Of a DNA stretch of 64,000 nucleotides, positions 33,224 through 47,000 are shown in pieces. The stretch is from Prochilodus magdalenae (Eukaryota > Chordata > Actinopteri > Characiformes > Prochilodontidae). The notes beneath the pieces were generated by a model. The model saw nothing but the letters and a program-made list of their open reading frames with translations. It was not told the DNA's origin and searched no databases. The translations under genes and the position numbers were made by a program. Location of the stretch: assembly GCA_024036415.1 (NCBI GenBank), contig JAMWET010003177.1, forward strand, positions 929,501-993,500, given 5' to 3'. How positions within the stretch are numbered: position 1 is the stretch's first letter; every line of letters begins with the position of its first letter.

Positions 33224-34526
33224 GGTGACCACTTACCATTTTTACACAACTACTTATTCATTCATAAATTACTCATTAATAAGAGACAGGTGTTTTCACT
33301 ACTCAGCCTTATGTTACAGACTAACTGTATGTCGTTACAGTCATTTGATAAAATCCTGCAGTTAACGTAAAATGAAACTTGTGCTCTTGGGTTCTGTCAC
33401 ATACACAGTACAATGATGTTTTAAAAATAAAAATTAATATGTTGAGACACGTGACATGTGTAGACTACTAATGATGATGGAGCGGTGATGACTGATGGGT
33501 AAGTTGACAGTTTACCTACTTTAACTGATAACTTTAGGGGTAGGGCTTGTCTGGCTGACCACATGGCATTTTTTTGAACAAGGTTGCTTCTAATTTGGGT
33601 ATATAATTTAATTCAAATTATTTAAATTGTAATTCATAACAATGCATGTGCAACAGTTGACAGCCAGTCTAATACTCATTGACTAAAAATAAATAATTTG
33701 ATGTTATATATTTAGTTGAATGTTGCTACATTCAAGCTAACCAGGCTTTGTACTAAAGACACATCATAAGTCTGACAACCCACCAAAACACCTGACGCAA
33801 ACCAGCAAGCTTATATATGGTAGATCTGTTGCTTTTGATCTGTGGTTATAGCCTCACTTTGAGTAGCTGGGGTTACTAAATAATGGTATGATAGTCTTGT
33901 TGTCATACAGTGTCATTTTGTTAGCTTGCTTGGTTGTGGTATAATTCAAATGTTGACTCCTTAACAACCTTTCAGTCAAAGTTTTGAAGATTTTTGCCAT
34001 GCATTGTTCCTAATACATGCATGATGCAGACTACAGAACGGTGACTTCAGAGGTGCATTTTAGCATCTAATAATTTAAAGGGCTAACATGCTGTAGGTTG
34101 AATAGGCAGATTTATGCCAATTTGTTGTTTTTTGTGACATCACAAAAACTGTTCATTCAAACATGGGCTTTTTTTGCAGGTCAGTTTCCATATACGTAAT
34201 GGATAAATTAGGCAAGTAATGTACTTTAAGGGTTAGTTTGGGTAAATAACAGACTAGTGTTTGTAATTTGATCATATAATACTGATTTACGACGACTGCT
34301 GCTGGTGTGGGTTTATTTATAAGCCTGGCAGCTGCAGTACTGTTTTACAGCTGCTGCTACTTTGGGTAGTTCTGGACATCTTGATAAGATAATAGAGCTT
34401 TGTGTTTGTCACTTGGCCAAACTATATTGGCAAAATATAGGTTTTCTTGATTTTAGCTGAGATTGTGCTGTTCTCTGTCTTTCTTAGAATGCAGGTCTGA
34501 CATTAAGAACGAAAAGCCTTCATGTG
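33224..34526. other. Intergenic region between lamtor3 and rrh
   Basis: AT-rich sequence separating two divergent genes. No coding exon, RNA gene or clear mobile element was recognised. Confidence 0.55.
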
Positions 34527-34586
34527 AGGATTAGGCCTGAAACAATGAGCGCCTCAGTATTCACAAACCAGGCAAAGCCTAATCCT
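34527..34586. promoter_or_regulatory. Inverted pair of OTX/CRX-type sites upstream of rrh
   Basis: AGGATTAGGC (34527-34536) and its exact complement GCCTAATCCT (34577-34586) each hold the TAATCC core bound by OTX2/CRX, in opposite orientation, about 280-340 bases before the rrh start. OTX/CRX factors drive many RPE and photoreceptor genes; binding here is inference. Confidence 0.45.
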
Positions 34587-34864
34587 CCCCTCAACTTCAC
34601 CTAGCCAACCACAGTCACACAATCACCCCACCAGCATGCACAATGCCTTAACCCCACAAACCCTCTCTCTTCTTAATAACCCCCCCAACACTCTCTCTCT
34701 CTTACACACATGATGTTTACTGCTCATTCTTTTTGCAAGTATTGGAAGAAGGGGCCACAGGATAGACTTCTCCATGCAGCAGTGTGCTGGGAGGTTTAGG
34801 CTGGATAGAAGTGAATGTCAGAGGAACGCAGCACTGATATTTGCCGGGTGTGTTTTGTGAGGAT

Positions 34865-36573
34865 ATGTGTGATAAAGAGATGGGACACGAATTGCTGAAT
34901 ACCTCGTCCGAAGCTGTCAGCTTTGGTGGAACAAGCGCCTTCTCGCAAATGGAACACAACATCGTGGCTGGATATCTTATTGCTGCATGTAAAGAGTAAC
35001 TCTATGTATCTCTGTCTGTTTCTGCATTTGTATATATTGTATATATATTTCTGAACTATATAAATAAATATAATATAGAAATAGCGGCTATACAGGAGAG
35101 GGCAAAAACCTAATTTAATTCTAATGTAAGTCAATGGAACCAGACTTTTTTTCAAAGCAGTTTTGGACCATTTCTGTTGGTCCATTATCATGAAATGTAA
35201 ACACACATTATAAATGGCAGCTGATGCAAATGATGCATAGGAGTAAAAATGACACAAAAATGGATATACATGTGTTTTTTTTTACTGTGATTATATATAT
35301 ATATTTATATATGTATTTATATAGTGCTACATTGTGAAATTGAGAACTACATTTATTTAACCCCTTTAACAGCCATTAAGTACAAGTTATTAATTTTTCA
35401 GCATCAGGGAAAACAGCGTAAAACATATTTAACTCTCTATTTTAACTTTAAAGCTTCAGGAGACTGGCTTTAAGCTTGCTTCAAAGGAATCTGCAGGGAT
35501 TTTATTTCTACTTCTTAGTTTAATCTTAGAAGTTAGTTGAACTTTCTGCTTTCAGTTCAGCAATGTTGTAGTCTGGACTCAGTGGTGGTCAGTCCAGTGT
35601 TCTAAGAACACCAGCTACTTCTTAATGTGCTTGATGTTTTGCTGTTTGGTCTATTTTCTTTTCTCAGTAAAAGTTTTTGGCAGCTTCACATCCTTTCAGA
35701 CCCATAGCACAGAGTTGTCTTCTCACAGTGGAGTGATGGACAGAAACTGAAGCATTATGTTTATCTGATAGGCCAGTTTTGGAGGTCTACCAGGTCTTTC
35801 ACAATTGCACAGTTTTGTATAGCAGACTCTTGTTTTTCCTGGACTGTTACCTTCGTTATGCAAGATTATTTTTTGCATCTGGTCTGCTCAGGAATATCTT
35901 ATGAACAAATGAATACCTTGTACTTGTATTGGACATTTTGAAAAGAAATGAAATACAGTGCACAGTTCTGTACGTATGTTAAATATTAAGTCTGTATGTT
36001 GACCTGATTCATAATAGTTATTGTATAATAACTCTTAAGCTTTACAACTGAGTAATAGGACCAAGAAGTTATGTGCAGTGATGATTCCTATGCTAACCAG
36101 CAGGGGGACTCATGTGCCCATGTCTATCTGCCTGCATGTTTTTCATATCTTCAGTTTTTGTCTCTCTCTGTTTGTGTGTGCAGGTGTGATCAGTTTGTCC
36201 AGTAACATTGTGGTGCTGATGATGTTTGTTAAGTTCAAAGAGTTGCGTAATGCCACAAATGCCATCATTATTAATCTGGCGTTCACTGACGTTGGAGTGG
36301 CAGGCATAGGTTACCCCATGTCTGCTGCCTCTGACCTACATGGGAGCTGGAAATTCGGTTACACCGGTTGCCAGGTTTGTTGTGCACATTCTCACATATT
36401 TACATCATTTACTCACAAACGCACCAGTAGTGGTCAATGTGTTAACAAACTCAGGCTTGTTAAATCTTTTAGGCTTTGATGTGGAATACCTAACTGTGTG
36501 TGTGTGCATGTGTGTGTGTGTGTAGGTGTGCGAGCGTGTGTGTGTGTTTGTGTGTGTGTGAGTATATGTATGT

Positions 36574-36605
<32 letters not shown>

Positions 36606-39247
36606 GCGCGTGTGTGTGTGTATATGTATGTATGTGTGTGTGTGTGTGTGTGTGTAGGTGTGCGAGCGTGTGTGTGTTTGTGTGTGTGTGAGTATATGTA
36701 TGTGTGTGTGTAAGTATATGTGTGTGTGTGTGTGTGTGTACACGTGTGTGTCTGTGTGTGTGAGTAAATGAGTAAGGGCACAACGTGGTATGTGATTCTG
36801 ATCTACTTGTTGGGAAATCTGCTCACTCTAAGACAAAACAAAGGCCCCTGTTAGTTAAGTATGCTTGGGAGGTGAAACCGGGCCTTCCCAGATGCCTTGT
36901 AACTGTATTTCTTTCTGTATTGGAGCGCTTGTGCATCCATTTATGAGTGTCACCTCCAGCTGACCTACTGACAGACTCCTCTCTTGTAGATCTATGCTGC
37001 TCTGAATATATTCTTTGGCATGGCCAGTATCGGACTGCTTACCGTGGTTGCCATTGACAGATATATTAGCATCTGCAGACCCGACATAGGTATGAATAGT
37101 GATCAGATATGAGCTTTTGATATAGTTGTGTTACACTGTAGTTGTTGAAACTGTATTGACTGCATTTAATTTATTGGATGTCTGCTGCTTGCTCTGTGCA
37201 CATATAGGGCAAAAGATGACCACACGCTCATATACACTCCTGATTGTGGCTGCATGGCTAAACGCAGTATTCTGGTCTTCCATGCCGATTGTGGGTTGGG
37301 CTGGATATGCTCCTGATCCAACTGGTGCCACCTGCACCATCAACTGGAGGAACAATGATGCGTGAGTCCTCCTCATCGACTTCCTATTAACCTCTATCCT
37401 GTAATTCATTACTTTCCCCTTACTGTTCCTCCGTGTCAAAGATTCTTTGTCCTGAAACAGTGTTTTTTCCAACTTAGTTCATGCTTGCTTGCACTTTCCT
37501 GGCCCTTTCTGTTGTAGCTTATTAGGGGCTAATTAGTTGCTGGTGAATCAGAGCTCTATATTCTGAGGTGTAAACGGTTCCTAAGAGCTATGACTGAAAA
37601 CCCTTGTTATAAAGGTGAACTTCATAGATTTTTCAACATTTCTGAATAATGAAATGGGTAAGATATGAACATTCCAGGAGGTCTGATGTGGGAAAACTGT
37701 TAGGAATGGTTTCCTTATGGTGGTAACAGGGTCCAGACATGTAAAACCTTTAATCCCTCTAACAGAAAGCCATTACATGACATGATTGTAAATATGCCGC
37801 CTGGTGTCTGATATATTGTTTTATTGTAGTACACTTATCATCAAAAGAATAGTAGCACAAATAATTATACCCAGAAGGAATCAACCGACAGGAATGACTT
37901 GGGTAGGGACGAGCCTCATCACTGTACCTGACTGACCAAACAGCCACGATTACAGACATTCAGCAAGCAATGGTGCCCTCCACGAGTCATCCTGTTAGTG
38001 CCTGGCCATTGGCAGACACAGAACTACATGCACACAGACCATTACGACGAATGCCCTTACCACCACTTCAGTCACCAATCTGCAGGAACTGTGTGATTAT
38101 ATTCAAGCTGTGTGGGATGGATTATCACAGGACACCATCAGGAGCCTCTACAACTACATGCTGAGACATCTGACATGGCGGCCCGACACCATACTGAGAG
38201 GCACTACTTCTGTATGGTTGTAGCTCTGTAAATATTACTCATATCAGTCTTATCTATCATTATTCATTGTTCCTGGTAAGCTTATCTTCTTTCCCAATAG
38301 TGTTGCAACTTTCCAACACTGTGCATCTGTTCTTCTGATGATGAGTGTTGTTGGGGCTAAAAGAACCCAAAGAACCTTTTTTTTTTAGACTTAGAACTGA
38401 AAATTGACTCAACAGCATGATGATGATGATGATATGACTTCTAGCTCCTTTCAATCTCTGGTTGTTACATTAGCTTTTTAGCTCCAGTGCTAGGAGGGGA
38501 GTGGGCCGTAAATTCGATTTCAACAAATGAGTGAGTTTAACAAATGTGTTTCCTCTCCTCCTCAGGTCCTTCATCTCCTACACCATGGCTGTGATATCTG
38601 TAAACTTCATCGTGCCACTGTCGGTCATGTTTTACTGCTATTATAATGTTTCAGCCACCATGAAGAGGTATAAGGCCAATAACTGCCTGGAAAGCATCAA
38701 CATAGACTGGTCAGATCAGATGGATGTAACTAAGGCAAGCAGCACTGTAGTATCCACTTCTGATTATCGCTTCATATGCTGTATATGGGCTATAGATTCT
38801 TTCTGTTGGTGGTCATTGATGTCAGTATAGTATGTGTCTATGGTCTGCAGATGTCCATTGTGATGATTGTGATGTTCCTGGTGGCCTGGTCTCCATACTC
38901 CATAGTGTGTCTCTGGGCATCCTTTAGTGATCCCAAAAAGATTCCGGCACCAATGGCCATCATTGCTCCGCTTTTCGCAAAGTCCTCCACCTTCTACAAC
39001 CCCTGCATCTACGTTATCGCGAATAAGAAGTAATGCCACTCCCCTTTTCTTCTCTTCAAAAACAGATACAAGCTGATTATGATCTCATAATGACCCAGCT
39101 TTTCATGTGTGTAATCACTGGGTTTGCTTGGTTTGTTTTAGATTCAGAAGAGCCATAATGGGGATGCTACGATGCCAAACCCGGCAGCGCGTCACCATCA
39201 GTAATCAGGTCCCCATGACTGCTTCCCAGTTACCTCTCAACCAATAA
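34865..39247 (+). CDS. rrh: Peropsin (RPE-derived rhodopsin homologue)
   Basis: Retinal-binding opsin of the RGR/peropsin group, found in retinal pigment epithelium microvilli in mammals and thought to act as a photoisomerase or light sensor. Exons: 34865-34988, 36184-36374, 36990-37089, 37208-37361, 38566-38734, 38851-39029, 39142-39247; about 340 aa. The extracellular N-terminus carries an NTS sequon and [16 protein letters not shown]. Seven helices follow, with an E/DRY-like DRYISI after TM3, [18 protein letters not shown] in loop 2, the retinal-binding Lys near residue 290 ([13 protein letters not shown]) and NPxxY as NPCIY. ATG 34865 is the first in-frame start; ATG 34880 (GAGATGG) has better context and would remove five residues. 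Intron 5 uses GC-AG (38735). The human protein is 337 aa, so this copy looks intact. Confidence 0.97.
36497..36770 (+). repeat. (GT)n-rich satellite in rrh intron 2
   Basis: About 270 bases of GT with TATG interruptions. A block holding GTAGGTGTGCGAGCG followed by GAGTATATGTATG occurs twice, about 131 bases apart (from about 36522 and 36653), indicating segmental duplication within the array. Confidence 0.95.
37850..38215 (+). repeat. Dispersed repeat, plus-oriented copy (rrh intron 4)
   Basis: Complement of the block at 16640-16935, and longer at its right side (up to about 38215). The extra sequence has no clear terminal repeat. It may be a degraded DNA transposon interior. Confidence 0.55.
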
Positions 39248-39980
39248 ATGATAACCTGTGATGGTACCTATGCACAGCTCCTATTGTGCCTTCTGGTCAG
39301 CGCTGGACGCTGTTCCTTTCTTGCACTATTATAACAATGGGACCATCTTATTCGGATTTAAAATACTTCAACATTGTTGTTTGCTATTAAGTATACTAGC
39401 AACTCAGCAACTACTGAGGTCAAGCTTAATGTCTTAATACAGAAGGTGTAGTAAAGTCCTGGCTTTATAGTGTTAAGTCTGTTGTTGTGTTCATATGCAC
39501 TCATATTTTGCTGAATTCCTAGATAATCACAAAGCAGTAGGTAATTATACTAATTATGTTAAACCAAGTGAAAGACATATAGAAAAAGGCTAAATGGCCC
39601 ATATAGTGAAAAATAGATTTAGATTATCTGGCATTTTGGAAATAAAGAGATTGATGTTGTTCTGCAAACAATCTCAAAATGTTGCCTTCAGCTCCCCCAG
39701 TCCCTGTACGCAACATTAGCCTGGTTTGAGGTAACTGAATTCATTAATGTTGTGAAAAACTAAAACATTTCTATATATCTGCCTATCCAGCCGACAAAAC
39801 ACCCAAAGCATAGCTCATTAACGCACCATATTCAATCCTATAAGAGCCAATATATTGTCATGTTTATGATACATCTAGTTTATTATACTTCCTGTATACT
39901 TCAGCTGTACATAGCACACAGTGTGTTTACAGTACTGTGATTTTAATAAAAAAGTCATTTTCATATATATATAATTACAT
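39248..39980. other. rrh 3' UTR and intergenic sequence
   Basis: The rrh stop codon (39245-39247) overlaps an AATAAA word (39243-39248). A later AATAAA near 39944 is a more plausible poly(A) signal. No other feature is recognised. Confidence 0.5.
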
Positions 39981-40475
39981 ACACCCACCGGTCACTTCAT
40001 TAGGTACACTGCCTTGATTCTATACTCACTGCCCATTTTACCAGCTTCACGTTCCATCTAGCAGCACTTACACTCTACAATTACAGGCTGTAGTCCATCT
40101 GATTCTCTGTATACTTTATAACCCCCTTTTACCCTTTTCTTCAAAGGTCAGGACCCCCGCAGGACCACCCTTATTTGGGCAGTGGACTATTCCTAGTCCA
40201 GCAGTGACACTGAGGTGTTTAAAAGCTCTAGTAGCATGACTGTGTCTGAACTACTCACACTACCACAGCAGCGTCTCTGTAGTACTGAAAATAATACCAT
40301 CCACATAGTACCGCCTCTGTGGTGGTCCTGTGGGGGTCCTGACCATTGAAGAAAATGGTGAGAGAGGGCTAACTAGGTATGCAGAGAAACAGGTGGCCTA
40401 CAGACTGTAATTGTATAACTACAAAGTGCACCTGTATGGTAAGTAGAGCTGATCAAATGGATCATAAATGTACAT
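39981..40475. repeat. Foldback MITE, copy 2 (between rrh and enpep)
   Basis: The left terminus reads GGTCACTTCATTAGGTACAC. The left arm 'ctgtagtccatctgattctc' (about 40088) pairs with the right arm 'agagaaacaggtggcctaca' (about 40385). Same family as 22811-23455 and 59760-60280. Confidence 0.7.
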
Positions 40476-41008
40476 ACATATAGTTTACTGTACAATTACA
40501 GTACTACACATTACAGTCCAATACTGTATATCAGTGACTGGCAGTGAAATGACACAGCTATGAATATACACCATAACATTTTAATCTCATATGAAAGTCA
40601 TTTTGTACATAATCAGCAGGTTACTACTCTCATGTCTGTATGAACACTGATGGACCAATGACTATGGTAGTCATCTTGATCACTTTATACTGGACAGTTT
40701 AAACAGTTCATCTATAACATACACTTTTTCAGCATCTTAAATAACAAACACAGTCATTTTGCATAATTTATGTATGTCAGTATCCAAGTATTCATGTCCA
40801 AATATGCTTCAAATGTGATCTCAAAAACTACACGGTTCTTGAGTCACAGTTCTTGCTGTGCCCTCAGCCCGGATGAATTAAGTGTCTGGGTTCATGATTT
40901 GAGTTTCAGTATTCGCATTAAGGTAAACATTGGGGAGACAAAAATAGCGGCATGATGTATGAGGAGGCGGAGGGAGTGTTTCGATGAAGCGCGTGTTCGT
41001 CGACATGT

Positions 41009-44000
41009 TTAGGGCACGTTTTTCTCTAGCCAGAGCCGGATCTCTTCTTTGTTGCGATTCACCCACTCGATGTTGTTCTTCACCGTCTCCAGAGCCTGTT
41101 TTCTGGGCGTCTCTCCAGCGCCAGCATTTGGGTTCAGGGCAAAGAAGTGCTCCATCTGAAAAGAGGCAGAGTTTAGAAGTGGAAACCAGCAATGTCCCCA
41201 CCCGCAAAGCAAGCTAGACAATAAAACAAAGTGTCTTTGCAAGCTTTGGGGGGGTTCTGGGCCTTTACTTCTTCTTTCCACATGCTGCACATTTCAGTCC
41301 CAGAAGGAGCTGTATACTTTAAACTCCATTAAACAGCTGCTTTTCACATAAACACATGACAGTGACAGTGTTTCATTGCTTATCTCTGTCTCATACTGTG
41401 AGTGTACGCTCTGTTACTCAAGCTTGTGCGGATTACCTTCCACAGCTGCAGCTCCGTGTTGTATGAGGTACTGATTCTGGTAAGCAGCCGGCCCAGGTTC
41501 CTGTCTGTGATCGTGAATCTGTAACAGAGAAGTGCAAAATAGATAAGCAGTCCATAAAATAACAAATAACTCAACACAGCGTCCGGTTTTATTGGCCAGT
41601 TTATCTGCTCATTGTTAACTATGACGCAGTTCCCACCTAATTTATTGGCTGTGTTTGCAGGTGGGCAGTAACTAGTTCCTTTACTCTGTTGCAGGTGCTT
41701 TCATAAACCTTTGGTGGATTTAAAGCACAGTTATGAAGAATGTAATCTAGGTTTTACTCAGTTCAGTTTCAGCCATTCACATGGACTTTCTAACCTTCCT
41801 GTTGCATTTATTTCATTCAGTTTTTTTGTATTTGTAGGAGTGCTCAGACTTTTGTGAAGGCTTAGTATTTATTTGGGATCTAAAAGGTTCTTAAAAAAAA
41901 AAACAGCAAACTTGGGTTCCTTTGGTTCCTTTGGTTGCACTAAATAATAGCCCTTATTTTTCTGTGCTGATAGTTTCTACTCCAAGTACTTCAATGAATA
42001 AATTAATTTTATGAAAAAACATTATTGTTATTTAGGTGTTACTTAAAGGGGAATTCCATAGATGCTGTTATTAAGCTTTCTGCATAATTTAATGTCTGAG
42101 AGTAAACAAAGTCATTCAGAGTGGTTGGATGCCAAATTATATCACTTATAAACAAACATACTGACTACTACTTCCTTACAGTGGTGCTGATAGACCAGAG
42201 GTCTCTCTACCCACACTGCAAATACAGCCATTATATTTACAAGCTACCATAAATAATGTTCAAACATCAGACAGCATATTGATTCATAACTACTCCGTGT
42301 AATAGTTGTCTGTGAGCGAGTTTACAGAGGCGTCAAACTCCTCAGAGGTTTGCCTACATTCCCCACTGCTCTGCTCAGTCGGGGCATTCCTCATCAGAGC
42401 TCTCTGGATTACTTTGCTGAGATGCCAGCTATTTAAATATGGGAATGCTTTTTTTTTATTGCATGCTAATTAAATTTATTAACTCATTTTCTTATCAGTT
42501 CACCTTTAAGGTTATCTTTCCCACCTTTCCACTTGATAGCTGTGCTTTTTATTGCGAGTAAAAATTCAGGTTCAAGCTACCAGACCAGCTCACCTGCTGA
42601 CGAGGTAGTCCCAGTTGAGTGTCACCCAATCCCAAGCCATTTCACCGTGCTTGTTCAAGGACACGTATCGCACAAGGGTGAACACATCTTGACTCCTTAT
42701 GATGTTTTCATTCTTAGCCGCCTCCAGCAGCCTGTTGCAAAACACAACTTACCAGTGTTAACACTGTTCCAGGGCTGAAGCTGCGCTGCACTTGTAGCAC
42801 TCTGACACAAAGCTATAACCTGTAATCTTGTTGGCATGAACTCCATTGATCTCTGAAAACTTTACAACCCACCCCCACCCCCTCATTTAACCTCACTGAG
42901 CTTTACTGCTGCCTCAGTGACATTGTTAAACCCAGGTTATAATTTCAGATTGCTTTGTGTGGGCTGAGAGGTCTTCTTCTACCTGCTGAGGAGCGTAATG
43001 TCTTCTGTGGAGGCCAGGCCATACAGCAGCTTGTCTTTCTCCTGCGCCAGTGTGGTACTGAGGTACCTCTGGAACATAATCTCCCAGTTCTCACGTGTTC
43101 CTTCTTTCTGCATCCCGTATCGATACACCAGCAGCCTCAGGTTCACCGGTACACTGCTGCACTCACAGAAACAGAAGATCTTACTGATTAAGATAAGATA
43201 AGATTTTATGGCATTTGTGGCATTTTATTATCCCACATAGGGGTTTTTGCTCCGTTCTACAGAAACAAATCAGAATTGTTCACAGGGGTGATGAAAGGAA
43301 CCAGATGCATGAAGAGTGTAATGCTTCTAAAAGCTCCTGCACATACGTTATTACATTAAATGGTTATGACCGTAATCCCGTGTGACTGAGATATTGTAAT
43401 GAGGGTTAATAATATGGTTTAATCGGCACTGTCGACATGGCAACGCTTGGCCCCGATCACCTATATTCTCTACGATAAACCTTTTCACATTAAACCACTC
43501 AATATCTGAATTTAGAAAAAATCTCTTGAATTTCACATCATTCAGTACCTACCACAAAATATTAAATACAAGCTCATGTACATAAGAGAACCATGTGGGA
43601 CCCTAAGATTAAACCCTCCTAGAGCATTTCAGGTTGTTCTGTTATGTTCTGTGCTGAGTGGGAGGAGGTTCAGAAGCATAAAGTCCCGAGCCAACCAGTT
43701 CCGAGATCGTCATCAGGCTACTGAACAACCAATAGTGCGTCAGTGGGACTGCCACTACACATCCCATCCAAATCCCTAAATCACACCCTCAATCTCACCA
43801 GCACTCTGTTGCATATCTATACCTGCACATATAGACTGACATCTTTTTTTATATGCTTTCCATATATTGTATATATCTGGAATATGAAATATAAATGTTC
43901 TGCTTCTCTTTTATCAATCTCAGACTGCCCTAACTGCATATATAGGAACATCTGTATATATCATAGCTTCTAATTATAATTCTAACTTAATATTACTGTT

Positions 44001-47000
44001 ATGTAAAGCTGCATACTTAGGATTAGCAGAGCTATTCAGGTTAGTAGTGTCTATATTTATTGTCTAAAGTGTATTTTACACTGTAAGGAACATGTAAGTC
44101 TTTCATTCACTTTTACACCTGTGCAAATGTGCCATTGCAATAAAGCTGAATTGTGTAATTGTGATTACACAATTACATAATTACTGACATAGTTGGGCTT
44201 TATGTTTATTTTGAGGCCCAAGAATGACAAAAAAAGGACTTCTTAATTATTGTGATTAATTTTTAACATATTTTCTTCATATCAACTTTTAACAGATCTC
44301 CTCCTCTACTTATTAGTGTCTAAATATGCATTTTTCACAGAATGTATGTTTACAGATATATTATTCTTGTTTGTGACAAACTATAAGTCAATTATGATAA
44401 TTAATTAATATCCAATTACATTTACCTTGGTTAAGATATTAATTAAATGTTTATTACATTGTATTATTATAATATATTAATTATATTGAACCCAATGAAA
44501 GAAAATATTGTGTTGTCATACAAAAGGAAAAGATTAATTATATCAATGCAACCTATTAAGTTCCCTTGTTTTGGCAGTCATTGTGTTCATCTACTACATT
44601 TCATCCATGTGCGCTTAAGTGTGTTTAATTTATTTATCCACTGTTACCTGATTGTTCCACTGATCCACCGTTTAAAAATGTCAGAGGCCTCATTGAGCAT
44701 CTCTTTATCATCCATCTGGCAGGCAATGCTCAGAACTGTCTCCCTCAGCAGACTAGCCAAGAAACACACAACAGTTAGTGGACATCTATGAATCGGTACA
44801 GTACACACACATGCAAAGCATTCGCTGTTTCATTTTATAAGACTAATGAAAATCAAAACTGTGAAACGTGATCTTGGCCAAATTTACAGGCCATGTCTGC
44901 CCATTAACACACACCGTTGTATTAGTCCACCCGTGTCGTTCCAGCCCAGGTCTCTGGAGATCTTCTGCACATGGTCACGGAAAAGTTTCTGCACATGATA
45001 AATAAATGTTTAGCCTTTACACTGGTCAGCAAAATCATCTATATACATACACAATAGTGCTAGCTGTTCTGCCAATATCTCAGCGTGAGCCACACATGTA
45101 CACTATTCACATACACATTATAAGAATTTCAGTTTTTCTATCACATGTACATATCCATCTGGGACCAGGGTTTTACAACCCCATATCGTTATTGAAGTCT
45201 TTTAAAAATGTGTTTTTCTTTATGCATGTTTGTGCACTCTTTTTATAGCTAATGTCTATTGTAATTTCTGTGTATCTGTTCTTGTAATATACACAGATGA
45301 GCCAAAACATTATGACATCTTGCAGATTAAACAAATAACCCTGAGAATCTCATATCAACAGCGCATTAAGGTCTGGGATATATTAAACAGTAAGCACACA
45401 GTCTGTTCTCATGGCCAGTGTGTTGAATGCAGGAGAGACAGGCACATGTGAAGGCCTAACGGACGTTGTCAAGGCTCGAATTGCTCTGACCAGATGACTG
45501 GGTCTGACCATCTCCCAAACGGCAAGGCCTGTGGAGTGCTTTTTAATGTTGGCTTCACTTGGAAGGTGTCATATCTCACTGTACATTGCAACCTCATGCT
45601 TATGGGACTGCACATCTGTGGACCAGTCAGAGTGTCTATGCTAACCCCTGTCCACAGTTCAAAGCACATATAATGTTCAGACAACCTGGGACTTGAAGGA
45701 ATGAGAGTAGACGGGCAAGCTGGCCTTTGGAGGAATGGAAAAAGGTTGCCTGGTCTGATGAGTGCTGTTCTCTTTTATATCAAGTGGATAGCCAGGTACA
45801 TGTGGCCTCCTTCAACAAGATAAAGTATCCTGACAGAGCACTTTGTTTGGGAATGGTTTAAAGAACATAACAAAGAGCTCAAGGTGTTGTTATGGCTTCC
45901 AAGTTCACTGATCTGTAAAAAGTGCTGGGACAAGAAGGCCAATCTGTGGCAGCTCCACCTCACAACCTACAGAACTTAAAAAGGAAAGGAGTAAAAAAAG
46001 AATCTGAAAAAAAAAATCTTTGGGGACCGTTTTGCCGTAGCCTAGCCTGTGTGTTCTCCTCAACTGATCAACTGATTAAAATACATTTCAGGCCAAAACT
46101 TTATCAAAGAACTGTCTCAGGTATCAGGCAATGCAAATCTAACCACTTCACGTGGTAACTGTGTGTGTGAGGCAGCTTTGTGAGGTCCTAAAATCTTTAG
46201 ACGTCTGGTTCCTATTAACAACACAATGAACAATTCTGGCTTGGCAAGTTTCCCCAGAATGGAGCAGATCCTCTGAATGGCTTTGTTTACATCTTAACCA
46301 TTTAATCATGTACGGTTTTTTTTAATTCCCATTGCAGGATTTGCAGCTAATTGTTCTTCAGAGGTCTAGTAGAGTCCATGCCTCAGTGGCTTGGAGCTGG
46401 TTTGGAGGTATGCGGTGACCCGACAGCATATTAGACAGGTGGTTTTAATGTTTCGGCTCATTAGTGTATATTTTCTCAGGTCTTGTTTTCTTTCTTCGGT
46501 GCAGTTGGATTTTTTCAAATCATTTCCTCTACCATTCTGTTTAACCGAGACATTCTCAGAACAACAGACTCACTTGAAATTTGGGATAGAGCTCCGTATC
46601 CGACGCCAGCATGTTCCTCACATAGGCGATAGAGGCAGAGACCCGGGACCAAGCGACGTAGCCTGTCTCATTGGCCAGGTATTTGGTTAAGTTGAATGCA
46701 TTCCCATAATCCACAACATCAGCCCTGTTAGAACACGGGCATCAGTAAGCACACTGGAAACCTGTACATTAGCTTAGAGCATGGTACAAAACTGTCCCAT
46801 GAAGTTAGACAACCAGATCATTTCCCTTCCCCAACCCCTAATATTATAAACTGTATATAACGTTTGTGTACCTTTAAATTTTATTTGCATGTCACTAACA
46901 AACTATAGTGTCATATAATAAGATATGTTTTTGAATACTCATTTCGGACCCTGCCTCTCTTCTTTGTTTGTATACTGTTTTGGCTTTTTGTCTTTTGGCA

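Noticed and set aside
34796..35257. 153-residue open frame on the minus strand
   Set aside because: It is the antisense of rrh exon 1 and flanking sequence; the plus-strand peropsin exon explains the openness.
36405..36783. His-Thr-rich open frames, minus strand
   Set aside because: Translation of the CA/GT satellite in rrh intron 2.
39243..39248. AATAAA as the rrh poly(A) signal
   Set aside because: It overlaps the stop codon; cleavage here would leave almost no 3' UTR. A later AATAAA near 39944 is more plausible.
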